A stretch of DNA of 64,000 nt. Origin: Spirometra erinaceieuropaei. Lineage: Eukaryota; Platyhelminthes; Cestoda; Diphyllobothriidea; Diphyllobothriidae. The notes below the pieces were generated by a model. That model was not told the DNA's origin. It made no database searches and saw only the letters and a program-made list of their open reading frames with translations. This document shows, one piece after another, positions 12,101 through 21,234 of the stretch. The stretch's first letter is position 1. Every line of letters starts with the position of its first letter. The stretch spans positions 1,293,238 to 1,357,237 of the forward strand of contig CACRXP010000006.1 in assembly GCA_902702965.1 (NCBI GenBank), read 5' to 3'. A program made the translations under genes and the position numbers.

Positions 12101-13699
12101 GTGTGTGTGCAGTCATTGCCGGGGAGGGCGTGAGAAGTGATGTTTGGCCACCCTGACTACTGTCTTCAGCCAGAACGCGGTGCATTATGGGTTTGCCCGG
12201 AGAGATTTTGCGTTCATCCCACGCTAAACAGTGCGGTCTAACATATGAAAGAGTTAGTATAATAGGTTCATGGTTAAGATGTAAGATATGATTATTATGA
12301 AGTGAGGAATAAAAGAAGAAACAATTATCTTTACCTGTTCTCCGCAGCCGAAGACTCGTAACGACGCAGGAGAGTCATCTTTTCAATGAGGGCCTTAAAG
12401 TCGTGCTCACTGTGTTTAAGGATCATAATGACCTCCTTAGTTGGAAAGAAGATAGAAGGATGAGGAATGTGAGCAAGAGTGTATAGGTCGGCATTTAACC
12501 AATTTCGACCCAATCGTCCGACGTACCTTGCATTCAACTTCGCTCTCGTCAACTTCACATGCAGAGTAGATTTCGTCCATTGTTCGCCTCAGCGTGTCCA
12601 GCATCTGCCCCCAATAGCGCGCTCGATAGTCGCTCCGTTTTTTTGTCCCCGAGCAGAAGTTGAAACAAGAGGAGTCGGAACACTCATATTCAGGTTCCTT
12701 CTGTGCCGCCTGAAGCTTCCCATGAGTGCCAGTAACCTGCGAGTAGACTGATTTGGTAAGCCGACGTTGGTTTTCGAATACACTTCCGCCAGGCTTCTTC
12801 TTATCATGTGGGTCTTGAGATTTCCATTTGTTTTTAGCTACAAGGTGGGGATAAGGGTGGTGTATGAGGGGTCTCCTCAGCCTGTTCAGGTCCTAAATGC
12901 CGCAAACAGTTAACCGGAAAATTGAAGCAATGTGTCAAGTTTTGGAGGAGCAACCTGGGTTTGTCTTTCACAAATCAATAGTTGGCTTATGAATGTCAAC
13001 TCAAGATTCTTCGACCACCTTTACGTATTCCTTTAAGTGCTCTTTCTTCAGAGTAAAGACAAATGCAGACTGCTGGGACATTCGAGAACGCGAACCCTCA
13101 TACCCCTGTAAGGACATTTTCAGCGGTTTCATTTACCCTAGTAGTAGACGGATATCGAGTGGATATACGTAAATAACGAATTTTCGAGATATGAATTTCC
13201 GCGAATGATTGGCTGCATCGTAATTACGATTACAGGTATACTTCTAATTGGAACTCTCACATGAGAAAAGGTGGCAAAATAACGACGAGCAGAGAATATC
13301 AGCCGTGTGCTTAATCCAATAAGAACTCGATAACTGGCCATGCACATATTGGTACGGCAGAAATGTGGAATTCGAGGCCCAGGTTTTTGTGAAACGGACT
13401 AAATGAAAGCCGCCGAAATTTTTGTGCGTAAACGCATGGAAAAAGTATTTCCAAAGTTTACATTTGTGGCGTATTATTGGGTAGATAGTTTTAATTGATG
13501 TTCTGTATCGTAAAAAACCAAAATGAAGCGATTTGCAGATGGACTCGATCTCTTACTTACATGTCTGCTTTTCATTTACAGGCACATTATATTTTATAAT
13601 GTTACGAGCTTGGACGCCTTCACATTCTACGGCTTTTCTAATCCATTCGCAGTTATTAAGACGCCTAGGATCCAGTGGAACGTCAAACATCTCAGCCAT
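1..13699 (-). CDS. SCAPER: SCAPER (S-phase cyclin A-associated protein in the ER), 5' part of gene, 13 exons in window
   Basis: Thirteen minus-strand exons join in phase: 13699-13580, 12892-12527, 12435-12335, 12237-11691, 11585-10760, 10468-10036, 8532-8424, 6962-6798, 6599-6468, 4518-4294, 3908-3708, 3617-3516 and 125-1, about 1150 codons, continuing off the left edge. Family landmarks as I remember human SCAPER appear in order: an N-terminal ARN(I/L)I motif, RARYW, an ECKEV..FKAL(I) block, LAW....SPG, the MHEKLSS motif, a long charged coiled coil with an EIAFI block, and a C2H2 finger (Cys1069, Cys1072, His1085, His1091) with spacing C-x2-C-x12-H-x5-H. Known biology: SCAPER is an ER-associated cyclin A/CDK2 regulator, also linked to cilia and ER-related mRNA control. 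The helical C-terminal half is absent here. Two acidic tracts lie in the poorly conserved middle. Identity is very secure; the border between exons 1 and 2 is not. Confidence 0.93.
325..680. repeat. Inverted repeat with ~45-bp arms
   Basis: The segment at about 329-371 is the near reverse complement of about 632-677; both contain CAGCTGCGTCAGGCA and GATCGGCGAAA. Spacing is about 260 bases. A different motif, TGTGTAAT(C/T)ATTTAC, occurs in direct orientation at 269 and 614. It could be a small non-autonomous element or the tail of the neighbouring PLE. Confidence 0.55.
770..830 (-). ncRNA. Hammerhead-ribozyme-like motif of the PLE 3' region
   Basis: On the minus strand CTGATGA (817-811) and GAAACGTC (791-784) flank a hairpin closed by GTTC/GAAC. 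The base before CTGATGA and those after GTC can pair (GTCT with AGGC) as stem I. The palindromic ACGT gives a minimal stem III like those of PLE-associated hammerheads that work as dimers (known from the PLE literature). One or two bases between CTGATGA and stem II do not pair well. Activity untested. Confidence 0.55.
1312..2160 (-). pseudogene. Penelope-type reverse transcriptase, C-terminal part with start of GIY-YIG
   Basis: Open for 282 codons. RT motif B GTPMGSPISG is at residues 34-43, catalytic YVDD at 69-72, and the PLE-typical FLDV at 110-113. The linker contains RPKDP before GFVYRVWCNCGQSNYVGETG (about 259-279), the start of the GIY-YIG nuclease. PLEs copy their RNA at chromosomal breaks or ends. 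The first ~20 residues are not RT but reversed-order linker sequence. The nuclease is truncated by a stop, so this is a dead copy lying within a host intron. Confidence 0.9.
2655..2760. repeat. Degenerate telomere-like (CCCTAA)n block
   Basis: About 100 bases of imperfect CCCTAACC-type units (TTAGGG on the other strand) inside a SCAPER intron, ending in CCCCAACAGTAT. A similar but shorter block at 56860-56930 ends in CCCCCAACAGTAT, which suggests both belong to one dispersed repeat and are not relics of true chromosome ends. Confidence 0.8.
3516..3617 (-). CDS. SCAPER: SCAPER exon 12 (histidine half of the C2H2 finger)
   Basis: Acceptor CTCCTAG/ATGGAT after a pyrimidine-rich tract, donor AAAATG/GTGAGT, 34 codons, phase 0 at both ends. 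It encodes HFQTKRHRRALLDS, matching HVKGRKHQQAVREN. Joined to exon 11 it gives exactly C-x2-C-x12-H-x5-H. Confidence 0.88.
3708..3908 (-). CDS. SCAPER: SCAPER exon 11 (cysteine half of the C2H2 finger)
   Basis: Acceptor ATTACAG/CAAACC, donor GTCCTC/GTAAGT, 67 codons. The end reads FTPTQKWCRVCKVL, equivalent to LTPYERKKQCSLCNVL. Only the two zinc-binding cysteines are here; the histidines are in the next exon. Confidence 0.92.
4294..4518 (-). CDS. SCAPER: SCAPER exon 10 (coiled coil)
   Basis: Acceptor CCTTCAG/ATCCGA, donor CGCAAG/GTAATC, 75 codons. Ala/Arg/Glu-rich helix with LENQQRAHIEELRSKIERK at its end, corresponding to LTAAQQEAMEELQKKIQLK of human SCAPER. Confidence 0.92.
4519..6467 (-). 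other. SCAPER intron 9
   Basis: Intron of about 1.95 kb. It holds a plus-strand GIY-YIG relic (4707-4860) and a G-rich tract near 5670-5690. I recognise no other element. Confidence 0.7.
4707..4860 (+). mobile_element. GIY-YIG endonuclease relic of a second Penelope-like element
   Basis: The plus-strand frame contains VYKISCDGCDESYFGQTGRP, a GIY-YIG signature with the Cys pair and GQTGR typical of PLE nucleases. It differs from the YVGETGR version at 1312-1375, so it comes from another PLE family. Only the first nuclease motif is preserved and the downstream sequence is unrelated. Confidence 0.6.
6468..6599 (-). CDS. SCAPER: SCAPER exon 9 (coiled coil)
   Basis: Acceptor ATTTTAG/AGCCTT, donor GCTAAG/GTAGGT, 44 codons. 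It starts SLEAEQKQH, matching TLEAQNKRH, and continues with Glu/Arg-rich coiled coil. It has no internal ATG and so escapes ORF listing. The intron before it is only 198 bases and carries the GGT/CCA microsatellite. Confidence 0.92.
6639..6732. repeat. (GGT)31 microsatellite
   Basis: About 94 uninterrupted bases of GGT; the SCAPER transcript carries (ACC)n. It fills nearly half of the 198-base intron between exons 8 and 9 and ends about 40 bases before the exon 9 acceptor. Predicted poly-Val, poly-Trp and poly-Pro frames across it are artefacts of the repeat. Confidence 0.97.
6798..6962 (-). CDS. SCAPER: SCAPER exon 8 (coiled coil, EIAFI block)
   Basis: Acceptor TGCTAG/GTCGAA, donor ATTCAG/GTTAGT, 55 codons. 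The reading RRTYLEERLHVAELKRRAEL through REIAFIQ parallels RRRMMEEKLLHAEFKREVQL through NEIAFIN in human SCAPER, one of the best-conserved stretches found. Confidence 0.93.
7365..7718 (+). pseudogene. Open frame of unknown origin, possibly a LINE endonuclease relic
   Basis: A 117-codon plus-strand frame in SCAPER intron 7. FANIPVFAAYAQT followed by a charged segment resembles the FATII.AYAPT region of RTE-type LINE endonucleases. No other catalytic motif is visible. It is the longest open frame of this intron but could also be chance. Confidence 0.25.
8206..8371. repeat. Near-perfect hairpin repeat with GAA-rich ends
   Basis: Arm 8206-8283 is the reverse complement of 8303-8371 with few differences (mainly in the length of the GAA run), with a 19-base loop. 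Each arm holds AGTGTT, AATAAACAC and GCTCGACTC-type blocks. On the minus strand GACTC/GAGTC forms a short stem next to GAAAGCTC, with CCGACGA where CTGATGA would be expected, so it may descend from a ribozyme-bearing retroelement end. Confidence 0.85.
8424..8532 (-). CDS. SCAPER: SCAPER exon 7 (coiled coil)
   Basis: Acceptor CTGTAG/AACCTC, donor AAAAAG/GTGAGG. It encodes about 36 Arg/Lys/Gln/Leu-rich residues with heptad character, in the place of the KQMKAQQLREKLREEK region of human SCAPER. It completes the split codon of exon 6 and ends in phase 0. Confidence 0.85.
8670..8760 (+). mobile_element. SINE tail fragment
   Basis: Contains GGTCATTCCAGTCT and CTTTGTCGGTA, the same words as the tail of the tRNA-derived SINE at 54700-54760 and 50690-50740. 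The tRNA-like head is absent. Confidence 0.5.
9136..9338. mobile_element. Inverted pair of PLE-type ends with hammerhead-like cores
   Basis: The arms 9136-9230 and 9240-9338 are head-to-head copies of the block that flanks the ribozyme-like motif at 740-830, sharing GAGACACGATCGCTGGGACAA and the AGGCTRATAAAG word. The left arm, read on the minus strand, keeps CTGATGA (9224-9218) and GAAACGTC (9198-9191). The right arm, read on the plus strand, has a decayed core (TTTGAGA, GAAACTTC). No RT is attached. Confidence 0.75.
10036..10468 (-). CDS. SCAPER: SCAPER exon 6 (ends in MHEKLSS motif)
   Basis: Acceptor GATTCAG/TAAACG, donor ACCAG/GTAAGT. Most of it is a Ser/Thr/Pro/Gly-rich linker; the end reads RIPGRGVQMHEKLSS, matching PPGHGIHMHEKLSS in human SCAPER. 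In phase 1, out with two bases. Confidence 0.9.
10600..10700. repeat. Purine-rich simple repeat (GGA/GAC units)
   Basis: AGG-rich sequence running into (GAC)n at 10659-10680 and back to GGA-rich sequence. It lies in the 285-base SCAPER intron 5, so the transcript is strongly pyrimidine-rich upstream of exon 6. Confidence 0.9.
10760..11585 (-). CDS. SCAPER: SCAPER exon 5 (acidic middle region)
   Basis: Acceptor TTTTAG/GCACTG, donor ATTT/GTAAGT, 826 bases with no stop. The start is a short coiled coil ending in an AEEN motif, like the REIEAEEN region of human SCAPER. It is followed by a Ser/Thr-rich linker and a run of more than 20 Asp/Glu residues (roughly 11120-11245), then a Cys-containing basic tail. 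One base is left for exon 6. Confidence 0.85.
11691..12237 (-). CDS. SCAPER: SCAPER exon 4 (LAWDE..SPGK block and first acidic tract)
   Basis: Acceptor GTTAG/ACCGCAC, donor GATGAG/GTGAGA. It opens with PHCLAWDERKISPGKPI, the counterpart of PTSLAWEVKKMSPGRHV. The rest is low-complexity and fast-evolving, with an acidic stretch (EDLLEDDEDDEG) and a second acidic run near the end (EGDEYEEQDD). Confidence 0.9.
12335..12435 (-). CDS. SCAPER: SCAPER exon 3
   Basis: Acceptor ACTAAG/GAGGTC, donor AACAG/GTAAAG. It encodes EVIMILKHSEHDFKALIEK followed by a short charged stretch, matching EVLMMLDNYVRDFKALIDW of human SCAPER. It starts in phase 0 and leaves two bases (AG) for the next exon. Confidence 0.93.
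12527..12892 (-). CDS. SCAPER: SCAPER exon 2
   Basis: A 366-base frame, open throughout, runs from a TTTAG acceptor to an AAG/GTACGT donor, both phase 0. The 3' part reads YRARYWGQML...EIYSACEVDESEVECK, very close to the RARYW...IYVTCESD..VVECK block of human SCAPER. The first 80 bases are less certain because an AAG acceptor at 12813 would also work with the alternative exon 1 donor. The exon has no early methionine and is easily missed by ORF scans. Confidence 0.85.
13580..13699 (-). CDS. SCAPER: SCAPER exon 1 with start codon
   Basis: ATG at 13699-13697, with an in-frame TGA four codons upstream, so this start is forced if no earlier exon is coding. It encodes about 40 residues including EGVQARNIIKYNVP, which matches the EEGRTARNLIAWSVP region of vertebrate SCAPER as remembered. 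Two donors are possible: CCT/GTAAAT ending at 13580 (phase 0, joins the acceptor at 12892) and ACAT/GTAAGT ending at 13561 (phase 1, joins an acceptor at 12813). The second donor is closer to consensus. Confidence 0.78.
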
Positions 13700-14829
13700 T
13701 AGGAAATGTCATTCTCCAAACCCGTTACTGCAGCAACCAGTTAACCACTAGAATCTCAGGGTCGGCGTGGAATTCACTTTCACCTAAGGATTTTAGGATT
13801 TTGCAAGTTTGATCTCAGGCAGAAAAAGTTCACATCCTTTGGTATAATTCAGAAACCAAACGTGGGAAAAAAACACGTTTAACTAGGTGTTTAGTTCGCG
13901 CATCAGTGAAAATATTTTGACTACTTACAAGACTCCCTAAACGTCAAAAGCACGAGGAATGTTGCAGAGTAGTAAATTTTTTACTTCTTTCCTACTAGGA
14001 TCCTTTACGCATAAAGCTGACTCAGAATGATGGATCATTTACTATTAGTTGACAACCTAGACTGGAGAGGAGTAATGGATTAAACGGGCGGCGACTGACG
14101 GAATTACCCTTAACCGCTTGGACTGTGTAAAAAGAAGAAAACGAAAGCAGGAGCAATTATTGACAAATCTTGGCCTGTTGTGGCAAATGTTATCCTTCTC
14201 ACATCAAATAATCACGTGAGCACTTAGAAGTCTTTTTTGGCATAATAAATGATGTTAGTTGTTCTTGGGTTAAGAGGGCTTAAATCCTAACAACGCGGGG
14301 TCCCTTCATAGACGGGGCTGAGAGGGGTTTGGTAAGTCCGGATCGCCCCCCCCCCCACATTGAAGCACGTGCGTTAAAATTTGTGCCCTAAAAGCATTAC
14401 TCACGCTAGCGCCGTTTCAGAACAAACGAGCTAATTTCACCAAAACCAGCAATACTTAACAGACATAATTGCCCTTAAGGTCAGCTGAATGGTGCCATGG
14501 GTGTGCTCGGTAATTAGCTTTGCCTAAGTCGCCCGTTGTGGAGGTAGTTATCTATCAAGCAGTTTGCGTGAGCGTCGGCGTGGGTGCTAACACTTCCTAC
14601 AATAGTAGTAAAGTTGACGACATTGTCATATGTCAACCACTGCTGTTTTATGCCATTTATAACTTACTTTTATTTTATAGTCGCGGGTGGCTGGCATGGT
14701 GTCGTTGGCCCATGGTAACTGTGGGGCCCTTACGATTTTTTTGTGCGCATAGAACTGATTTGTGTAGATTGGTGGCAGCCGCCTCTGCAGTTGCCAACAG
14801 ACGTTGTCCAAGTGACTGTGCCTTCAAGG
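13700..14829. other. Region upstream of SCAPER, nothing recognised
   Basis: About 1.1 kb upstream of the SCAPER start codon, AT-rich with a short C-run near 14346. It should contain the SCAPER 5' UTR and promoter, but I see no clear TATA, initiator or CpG cluster and no repeat of known type. Confidence 0.5.
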
Positions 14830-15485
14830 AGCTTTGCATCGTTTGTGCAGAATGAGTGGAAAAAATACGCAGCTTTATCTTTATTATCAGCAATATCAAC
14901 GTCATCAGTAGTCCTTACTAAGGGGATTTGACGTCTATTTCTTGTACTTCTTCTGAGGTAGTTGTTGGGAATTTTGGGCTCAATGTCACTTTGGTAGCAA
15001 ATTCTTCTCGAACTCTCGGCGCGTTCTATAATCACGCTTTTCAGTTTGTTCCTCTGTCCTGTAGTTGCTAAAGTATCTAACTTGCCCACTGACACGGTAT
15101 TTTCTCCAAAATTTGTGCTGCCTATTAATTTCTTTCTCAAAGTTGTTATTTAGTCAACAGGCTGCCTGTTCTGTCTTACATTCGTTACTGGGCGGTGATT
15201 ATGGGTAAACTGCAGAAGGGTACCCTTGAGCAAATATCAGTCATCAGTGGTGCTTTCCGCAAACAGTGAGCTCCAATTGAGACCGGATAAATCCATCCTC
15301 ATCTGATTGGAGTCGGCCCGCTAAATGCTGTATCTTTTTCGATCTAGAGTATGCAAAACAGAGAATAAGGAATAATTCCACATACGCACTGCTTGGTCAC
15401 TTCAGCCAAGGGGCGGCATGCAGATGACCTCGTCCATGCTGTCCTATATTTTCCAAAAACCAAATCCAGGCGGTTAGCCCTTTAT
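14830..15485 (-). pseudogene. LINE-A copy 2 ORF2, post-endonuclease segment
   Basis: Degraded minus-strand coding including NYLRRSTRNR and LVRTTDDVDIADNKDKAAYF, nearly identical in pattern to residues 460-492 of the 1004-codon LINE-A ORF2. Frames shift repeatedly. Confidence 0.8.
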
Positions 15486-17097
15486 AATTCAGTATGCATG
15501 AGGGATATAGGCAGATCCTTGGAAAACCCTATTGACAGATAGACGTATGAAAAAAACATGCAGATATTTACATAATAGTTATGCCAGTCATTGATATCGT
15601 GTAAATGTTTGGCCATCAAGCAGAAATTTATCCAGTCTTCACTTGAAGGTCTCAACGTTTCCGCTAAGGCAGCGGAGTTCGGCAATCTGTTCCATCCTTC
15701 AACCAGTCGGTAGGAGAAGGATCTGGCCCGCAGTGCGAGTTTGGTATATTTTAGCTTCAATTTGTATTGGTTACCTCGAAGATCGGTCGTCCGCGCCAGT
15801 TAGAATAAATCGTCAAGCTGAAGAGCACAGTCTAGCCCTCTGACGATTCTAAAGGCCATGATAATATCCCCTCTGTATTGTATATAAGAGCGAGGAAATA
15901 TTTTTAGCTTTTTCAGGCGTCACTCATGAGGCAAGCTACAAAATCCGCCGACTAGCTTGACCGCTCTTCGTTTTACGTTCTCCAGAAGTGTCTAATCTTG
16001 TTTGGTCCAGGGACACCATGCCGGAACACAGTATTCCAGCAGTGGTCGAACGTATGCTCCAAATACTCTGCCGAGAAGTTCTTCGTCAAAATTGAGGCAG
16101 GATCTCTTAATCGCGCCTAGAATATCCATAGCTTTCTTTGATACCTTGGCGCAGTGAGACGATGGTTTTAGAGTTGACGTTATCCACACACTGAGGTCTC
16201 TTAACTCGTTGACTGATTCGAGTTGGTGACCTCCTATAACGTAGTGAGATTCAAACCTCAACGGTCTCCTGTTGCTCGATCGTAATAGGATAAGTTGGCA
16301 TTTGTTACGATTGAGGCTAAGACACCACTCATCACACCATTGTTGCAATCGACTCAGATTTTCCTGCAACTGTAGCAAGTCTTCGGGCTTCTCTATTGAT
16401 TTTCACAATTTGAGATCATCGGCAAACATTACGCGCTCGCAGTTCAGACAGTACAGGCAGTCGTTCACATATATTAAGAACAGAATTTGACCCAAAACGC
16501 CCTCCTGCGGAACGCCACTGTGGACGGATGCCCATTCCGATATAGTGTTTCCGATACAAACACGCTGAGATCTGCCCGTAAGAAAATCGGCTAACCATTT
16601 CAACAGATTTTCATTCACGTCTACTTGACGTAGTTTAAATATAAGTCGTCTGTGTGGAACACTATCAAAAGCCTTTTTAAGTTAATGTACACGGCGTCGA
16701 CTGATAAGCCCATGTCGATTGATTTAGTCCAGCTCTCCATCGATACTAGAAGGTTAGTGAGACAGGATCGGCCCCTTCGAAATCCATGTTGATGCAAACT
16801 AAGCAAGTTGTTTTCTTCGAGATGCCGCATCAGCTCCGTTTTTATTACCTTTTCCACCAACTTGCAACAGATGCTTGTGAAACTCACTGGTCTGAAACTA
16901 TTTAGGGCTGTTCTCTCGCCACCTTTATACACGAGGCTTATATTTATTTTCTTCCAGTCGGTGGGCAGAGCCCCGGTCTCCATCGAAGTTTGGAAGATCC
17001 TGGATAACGGCGAGGCCAGTTGGTCTGAGAGTTCGTTCAGGACTTTTGCAAGCACGCCGTCCGGACCAGGGGATTTAGTAGGCTGTAGTTGACTCAG
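15486..17097 (-). mobile_element. LINE-B (CR1-like), 5'-truncated, nested in LINE-A copy 2
   Basis: Minus-strand RT in several frames: KSPGPDGVLAKVL, QHGFRRGRSC, SGVPQEGVLGQILFLIYVND, MFADDLK (catalytic Asp pair kept), then the CR1-type thumb TSTLKPSSHC and RPLLEYCVPAW. It ends in a 3' UTR beginning near 15600 with the terminal word ATAATTCAGTAT. The same 3' end recurs at 31605. The endonuclease half was never inserted or is lost. Motif A is damaged (YINLKRLL for the usual DF.KAFD), so it is dead. Confidence 0.85.
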
Positions 17098-17579
17098 ACC
17101 GTTGAGTTCGCCCGTACAAACCAACTACGCGGACATGCATACAAAGTCGGGAATGAGCGCACGCGTTTAGACCGGCGAAAATTTTCATTCAGCCAGCAGG
17201 TTGTCAGACCGTGGAACTTGCTTCCAAGCGAGATGGTGACAGCTGACACAGTTTGTGTGTTAAAAAAAACTTGTTCGTCTGGTTTTCAACAGAAATCGGC
17301 TTGTACAGCATGACTATGCACAGCCAGTTTTGTAAAATCTGTCATAAACAATCATTCCGCATTAATTTACAGTGACCTTGTACACTACCTTATGATTACG
17401 ATTGAACTGCGACCCAATCACATTGTAAATACCTGCAATTTTATTTTTGAGTACGAATCTGTTGAAGCACTGTACATAAATAGGGTCATCAGGGGCACTG
17501 CTTCTAACCCTTCAAATATATACATACATATATACATACATATCACAAAGCTTTCCTTACCATGTCTGTTGTGAAGTGT
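17098..17579 (+). mobile_element. LINE-C 3' end fragment, opposite orientation
   Basis: Plus-strand C-terminal RT tail: EFARTNQLRGHAYKV, then RKFSFSQQVVRPWNLLPSEMV, the typical CR1 terminal domain. It is followed by a UTR ending in TATACATACA-type repeats (17515-17545). Because it carries the element's 3' end, it is a separate insertion and not an inverted 5' part of LINE-B. Confidence 0.7.
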
Positions 17580-19955
17580 TTCATGTGTTCTTGATGGAAA
17601 AATTACGTTTTGTGAGGATGGCTTTTAATGTATTGTAAAACAGACGGTAGTCGAATGTCGATTTTGGATCTGACGCTGGAATAGTGTTCCAGTTAATTCC
17701 TGGTGTACTGGAGTCGCCCATATTCATGCTATTAGGCCGGCTTGAGAGCTTCTCCGGCTTGTTTAATAGATGGGCGTCAGCAATTTGGTCTGTCCTAGGT
17801 GGTTGGTAGATAGTGAGGTCACTGCGATACAGAAAACCAGTGGCCTTGATGGTCAGCCAAATAGCTTCCATGCTGCACGCAAGCCTAGTAGTATTTTCCG
17901 ACGCCACCCACGCTGCTAGTATGACATGTTCTGCCGCCAAAATATACTACCAGCTGTTTGCCGGCAGTTAATAAATATTACGCGGTATTCCCACTGTGGT
18001 TTATGGACTTCCGTCAGTCAGTTCGGCTCAAATATTCATACATCAAATTTATGTTCACGCCTATAGGCCTTAGTATAAATTGATCTGCTCCACTTTAGCA
18101 GACAATTTCTGAGAAAACTAAAATGCCACAACCACCAAGACTTCTTTCACTTGCACAGTTGTGCCACCATACTGACGGTGTTCCTTGTCCCTCCGATATA
18201 TTTGCTGTCCAGTTAAGACTATTTTGCTATCGCTAATATTCCCGGATATTCAGGTGTCGGTTACTGGTATAACATCCGGCGAAAGTCCAGAAAGGCAAGG
18301 CTTTAGCTTTTGTTGTTTCGATATGAGACCTTGGACATTTGTATACAAGCATCCTAATTTTGCGCCAGCCAAATTTCGGATGGCGTTTGTCACTGAAGTG
18401 GGCATTACTGCGTTGCCGCAGATGTCATGTTCGCCTGCCTTTTCTGTTGCCAGATGGATTTCACTAACGCCCGTTCATTAAGTCAGAACAGTGAGCGTTA
18501 AGTGCTTAGTTATGCTGTCGCCTCGATTGGCTGGTTCCACGATGCAGTCTGTGTTAGCTGAGTAGCCGCCGCCGTTCTTAGTATTACTAGCTGGTTTAAA
18601 TGAAACGACATATTTTTCTCGACTACTTTCTCACTGAAGATAGCCAGGTTGTTTTCGCCATCTTTCAGTCTTGATTTCAATTTTGACAGAAGTTTTCGGC
18701 GTTCCAGGTATTCCGCCGTATAGAAGTCAGACTGAAAAAAAACCTGTTTATGTGGGATCCTGAGGCTAGCTTTTTGGACAAGATCAAATTGATTTGTTCT
18801 TTGTTCTCCAGCATAATTTTGAGAGGACGAGGTGGTACCACTGCCGTTCTACCTTCACTCCTTTTCCCAGTCCGCAATGCTTCCAGTAATCTTATTATCA
18901 AATCTGGCTAGGATAGTTAGTTTAGTAGGCTACTAAAAGAAGTAAGATCCTCCAAGATACGGTCTCCAGGTCTGACTGCATTCAATTCAGACAAGCCCTC
19001 AAAAATCAGACACTGCTATTCATCCCGGTACTCTTCGTCTTGCCTTTCCGGGAAGTTCTTGACATAATGACGAAAACGATCTACAGAGTTATCGCTCTAA
19101 TTTAAACTCTTGCTGCCGACCAACAGTTCCAACGAACCCCCCTGGGCTGGTTGTGACTTCAGGTTCCTGTTATGGCTCTTTCCTATCTCTCTCACCTACT
19201 CATTCCTGTCTTTGCCTTCAAATATGTGCTCTATAGAGCACTTGGGGAGGTTGGGAAAACGAAATTTTAACGATAGATTTGGCGGCCTAGCTATATCGCC
19301 TCTTGGCAAAGGGGAACTCTCGTCACTTCTTGTAAGAGGAGCAGGCCAGATCGCTCCCGCGACAGGTAAATTTTTTTGTCTTTATTTAGATCGTCTTGCA
19401 TCAAAATTGGGTTTGCCTTTATCAGCGGCATATTTACCGTCGTCTGCCTATTATCGATACCCACGTGTGCACTTACTGAGTCACTACTCGTGTTTTTAGG
19501 TGTTCCTGAAACTGCATTTTTTGCACTTTTTGCGACACTCTCCTGATCATCAACGTCTTGCTGCATGGCATTCTTAGGACAGCAAGCTGGATTTTAAGTT
19601 GCTTTACTTTGATCAGGATATATGCGCATCCAGAACAAAGTTCGCCGCCTTACCCTTCATTTTTCGCGGTAACTGCGCCTTCGGTGCTCTTTGCTGGTCC
19701 TTGACTGAAAGTCTAAATAAGGCGAACGCAGACCCTGGATGCGCAGGCCATCTAGCCAGGCTTAACTTTTAGCGGTATGTCGGCGTTGGTCGCGCCACCG
19801 CTGTTGAATTGCTGAAGTTCCAAGAACGTTGAGATAAGGACGTAGGTCTATTTTCGTCTTCGAGGTATTCATGAATACTTCGGATTGTATGCCATGAAGT
19901 ACAATTAGTATTTAGAACTCAGTGAGCAAAAAAGATAATGAAAACTTCACAGATT
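17580..19955 (-). pseudogene. LINE-A copy 2 endonuclease and ORF1 segment
   Basis: Minus-strand relic. At 17581-17940 YRSDLTIYQPPRTDQIADA and MGDSSTPGINWNT (degraded GDFN motif) match residues 200-250 of LINE-A ORF2. At 18677-18850 and 19291-19566 are the ORF1 segments (LENKEQI.LILSKK; coiled-coil part). The similarity to the LINE-A 5' UTR continues to about 19955. Confidence 0.8.
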
Positions 19956-21234
19956 ATGCGAGGTTTATTCAGAAACGGCTTTTTATAAACGATGTACCCG
20001 ATGTATTTCAGAATGGTAAGCCCCTCATGTATGCCGATGGTCTGAAAGTCGCATATCGATATAAGCCGGCAGATCATGACATCGTACTTGAGTCCCTAAA
20101 GAACGACCTGCGGGTCTTTGTTCAGTGGTGTCGCACATGGCGCCTTTCTCTTTCTTGGCATAAATGCTCAGTCATGGTGGTTGGCGACGACCGCCAACCA
20201 CAACCAAGCATTGAAGGTCACGCCATAAATGCGCCTGGGGTTATTAAGGATTTGGGTGTATCATATTCCAAGAGCCTCAATCTTTCGGAGCACTGTGCCT
20301 TGATAGTCCCCAAAGCACGTAGAACGACCGGGTTTACCCTCCGAAACATTAAAACTAGTGACATTAGAATGCGTCTTTTCCACATGTACGTTAGACCTGG
20401 TCTGGAATACGGTTCGTTTTTATTTAGCCTCATGCGTGCTACTGAGTGGAAGAAAATAGAATCCGTCCGACACTTTTTTACCAAGAGAGTTTTAACCCCG
20501 GAACACCGACATTTGTCTTACCAAGAACTTTGCCGGCTTACAGGTCTTGATCCTTTATGGTTTCGTGGGTTACAAAATGGACTATTTTTGCTATTTAAAC
20601 TCTTATATAATCACACATTTAACCCACTCACCCCTTTAAGACATCATGCCCACTCCCGACGCAACAGTCACAGTGAGGTCTTTTATTTCTTCCTCTGGCA
20701 CGTACTGTTAAATATAGTCGGTTCATTTCTGTAAATGCAATTGCTATTTGAAATAAACTATCCAGGAATGTGAAAACTCTGCAAAATTATCTTTTAGTTA
20801 AGAGAACTATTACTCGATTTTTGCATTCAGAAGAGCTCCCACAAATTTTGGGTGCTGAATCCACTGATCGACCGTACCGTAGCGATGGCGTTTGTGGTCT
20901 CTGACCACTTTGGCCGGTCTCACCAGAGAAAATTTCTTTGGCCAGCAGCGACAGCTATTCTTCGGCGCTTTTGTTTGGACTAAACCCAACTTCATGAAAG
21001 GAATTGACGACTGGTAATGTCCGAGACCGTACAACCCCTCCCTTCTTAACGGTCGACATTTTGCGGTCAGCAGTTTTTTTTCTCCCGAACCCTCCAAACC
21101 ATAAAAACCACCATCAACTTTATTTTATTCCTTTTCGACAGGAGTTTTTTTAACCGCTGGTCGGATTTGTGTTTAACGCTTCCCTGACAATGCCTATAAA
21201 CTGGCATTAAATAAAAATTATTATTATATTATCA
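19956..21234 (+). mobile_element. LINE-F (CR1-like) 3' half nested in the LINE-A 5' UTR
   Basis: The plus-strand RT C-terminal part is open to 20734. It contains NDVPDVF, YADGLKVAYRY in the place of the FADD active-site motif (second Asp lost), KDLGVSYSKSLNLSEHC, and FHMYVRPGLEYGS. After a stop, LQNYLLVKRTITRFLHSEE continues the C-terminus. The 3' UTR ends in an ATTATTATTATATTAT tail at about 21215-21235, after which LINE-A 5' UTR resumes. 5'-truncated and catalytically dead. Confidence 0.75.

Noticed and set aside
17098..17579. Twin-priming inversion of the LINE-B 5' part
   Set aside because: The plus-strand segment encodes the C-terminal tail and carries a 3' UTR with a terminal repeat, so it is a separate element's 3' end.
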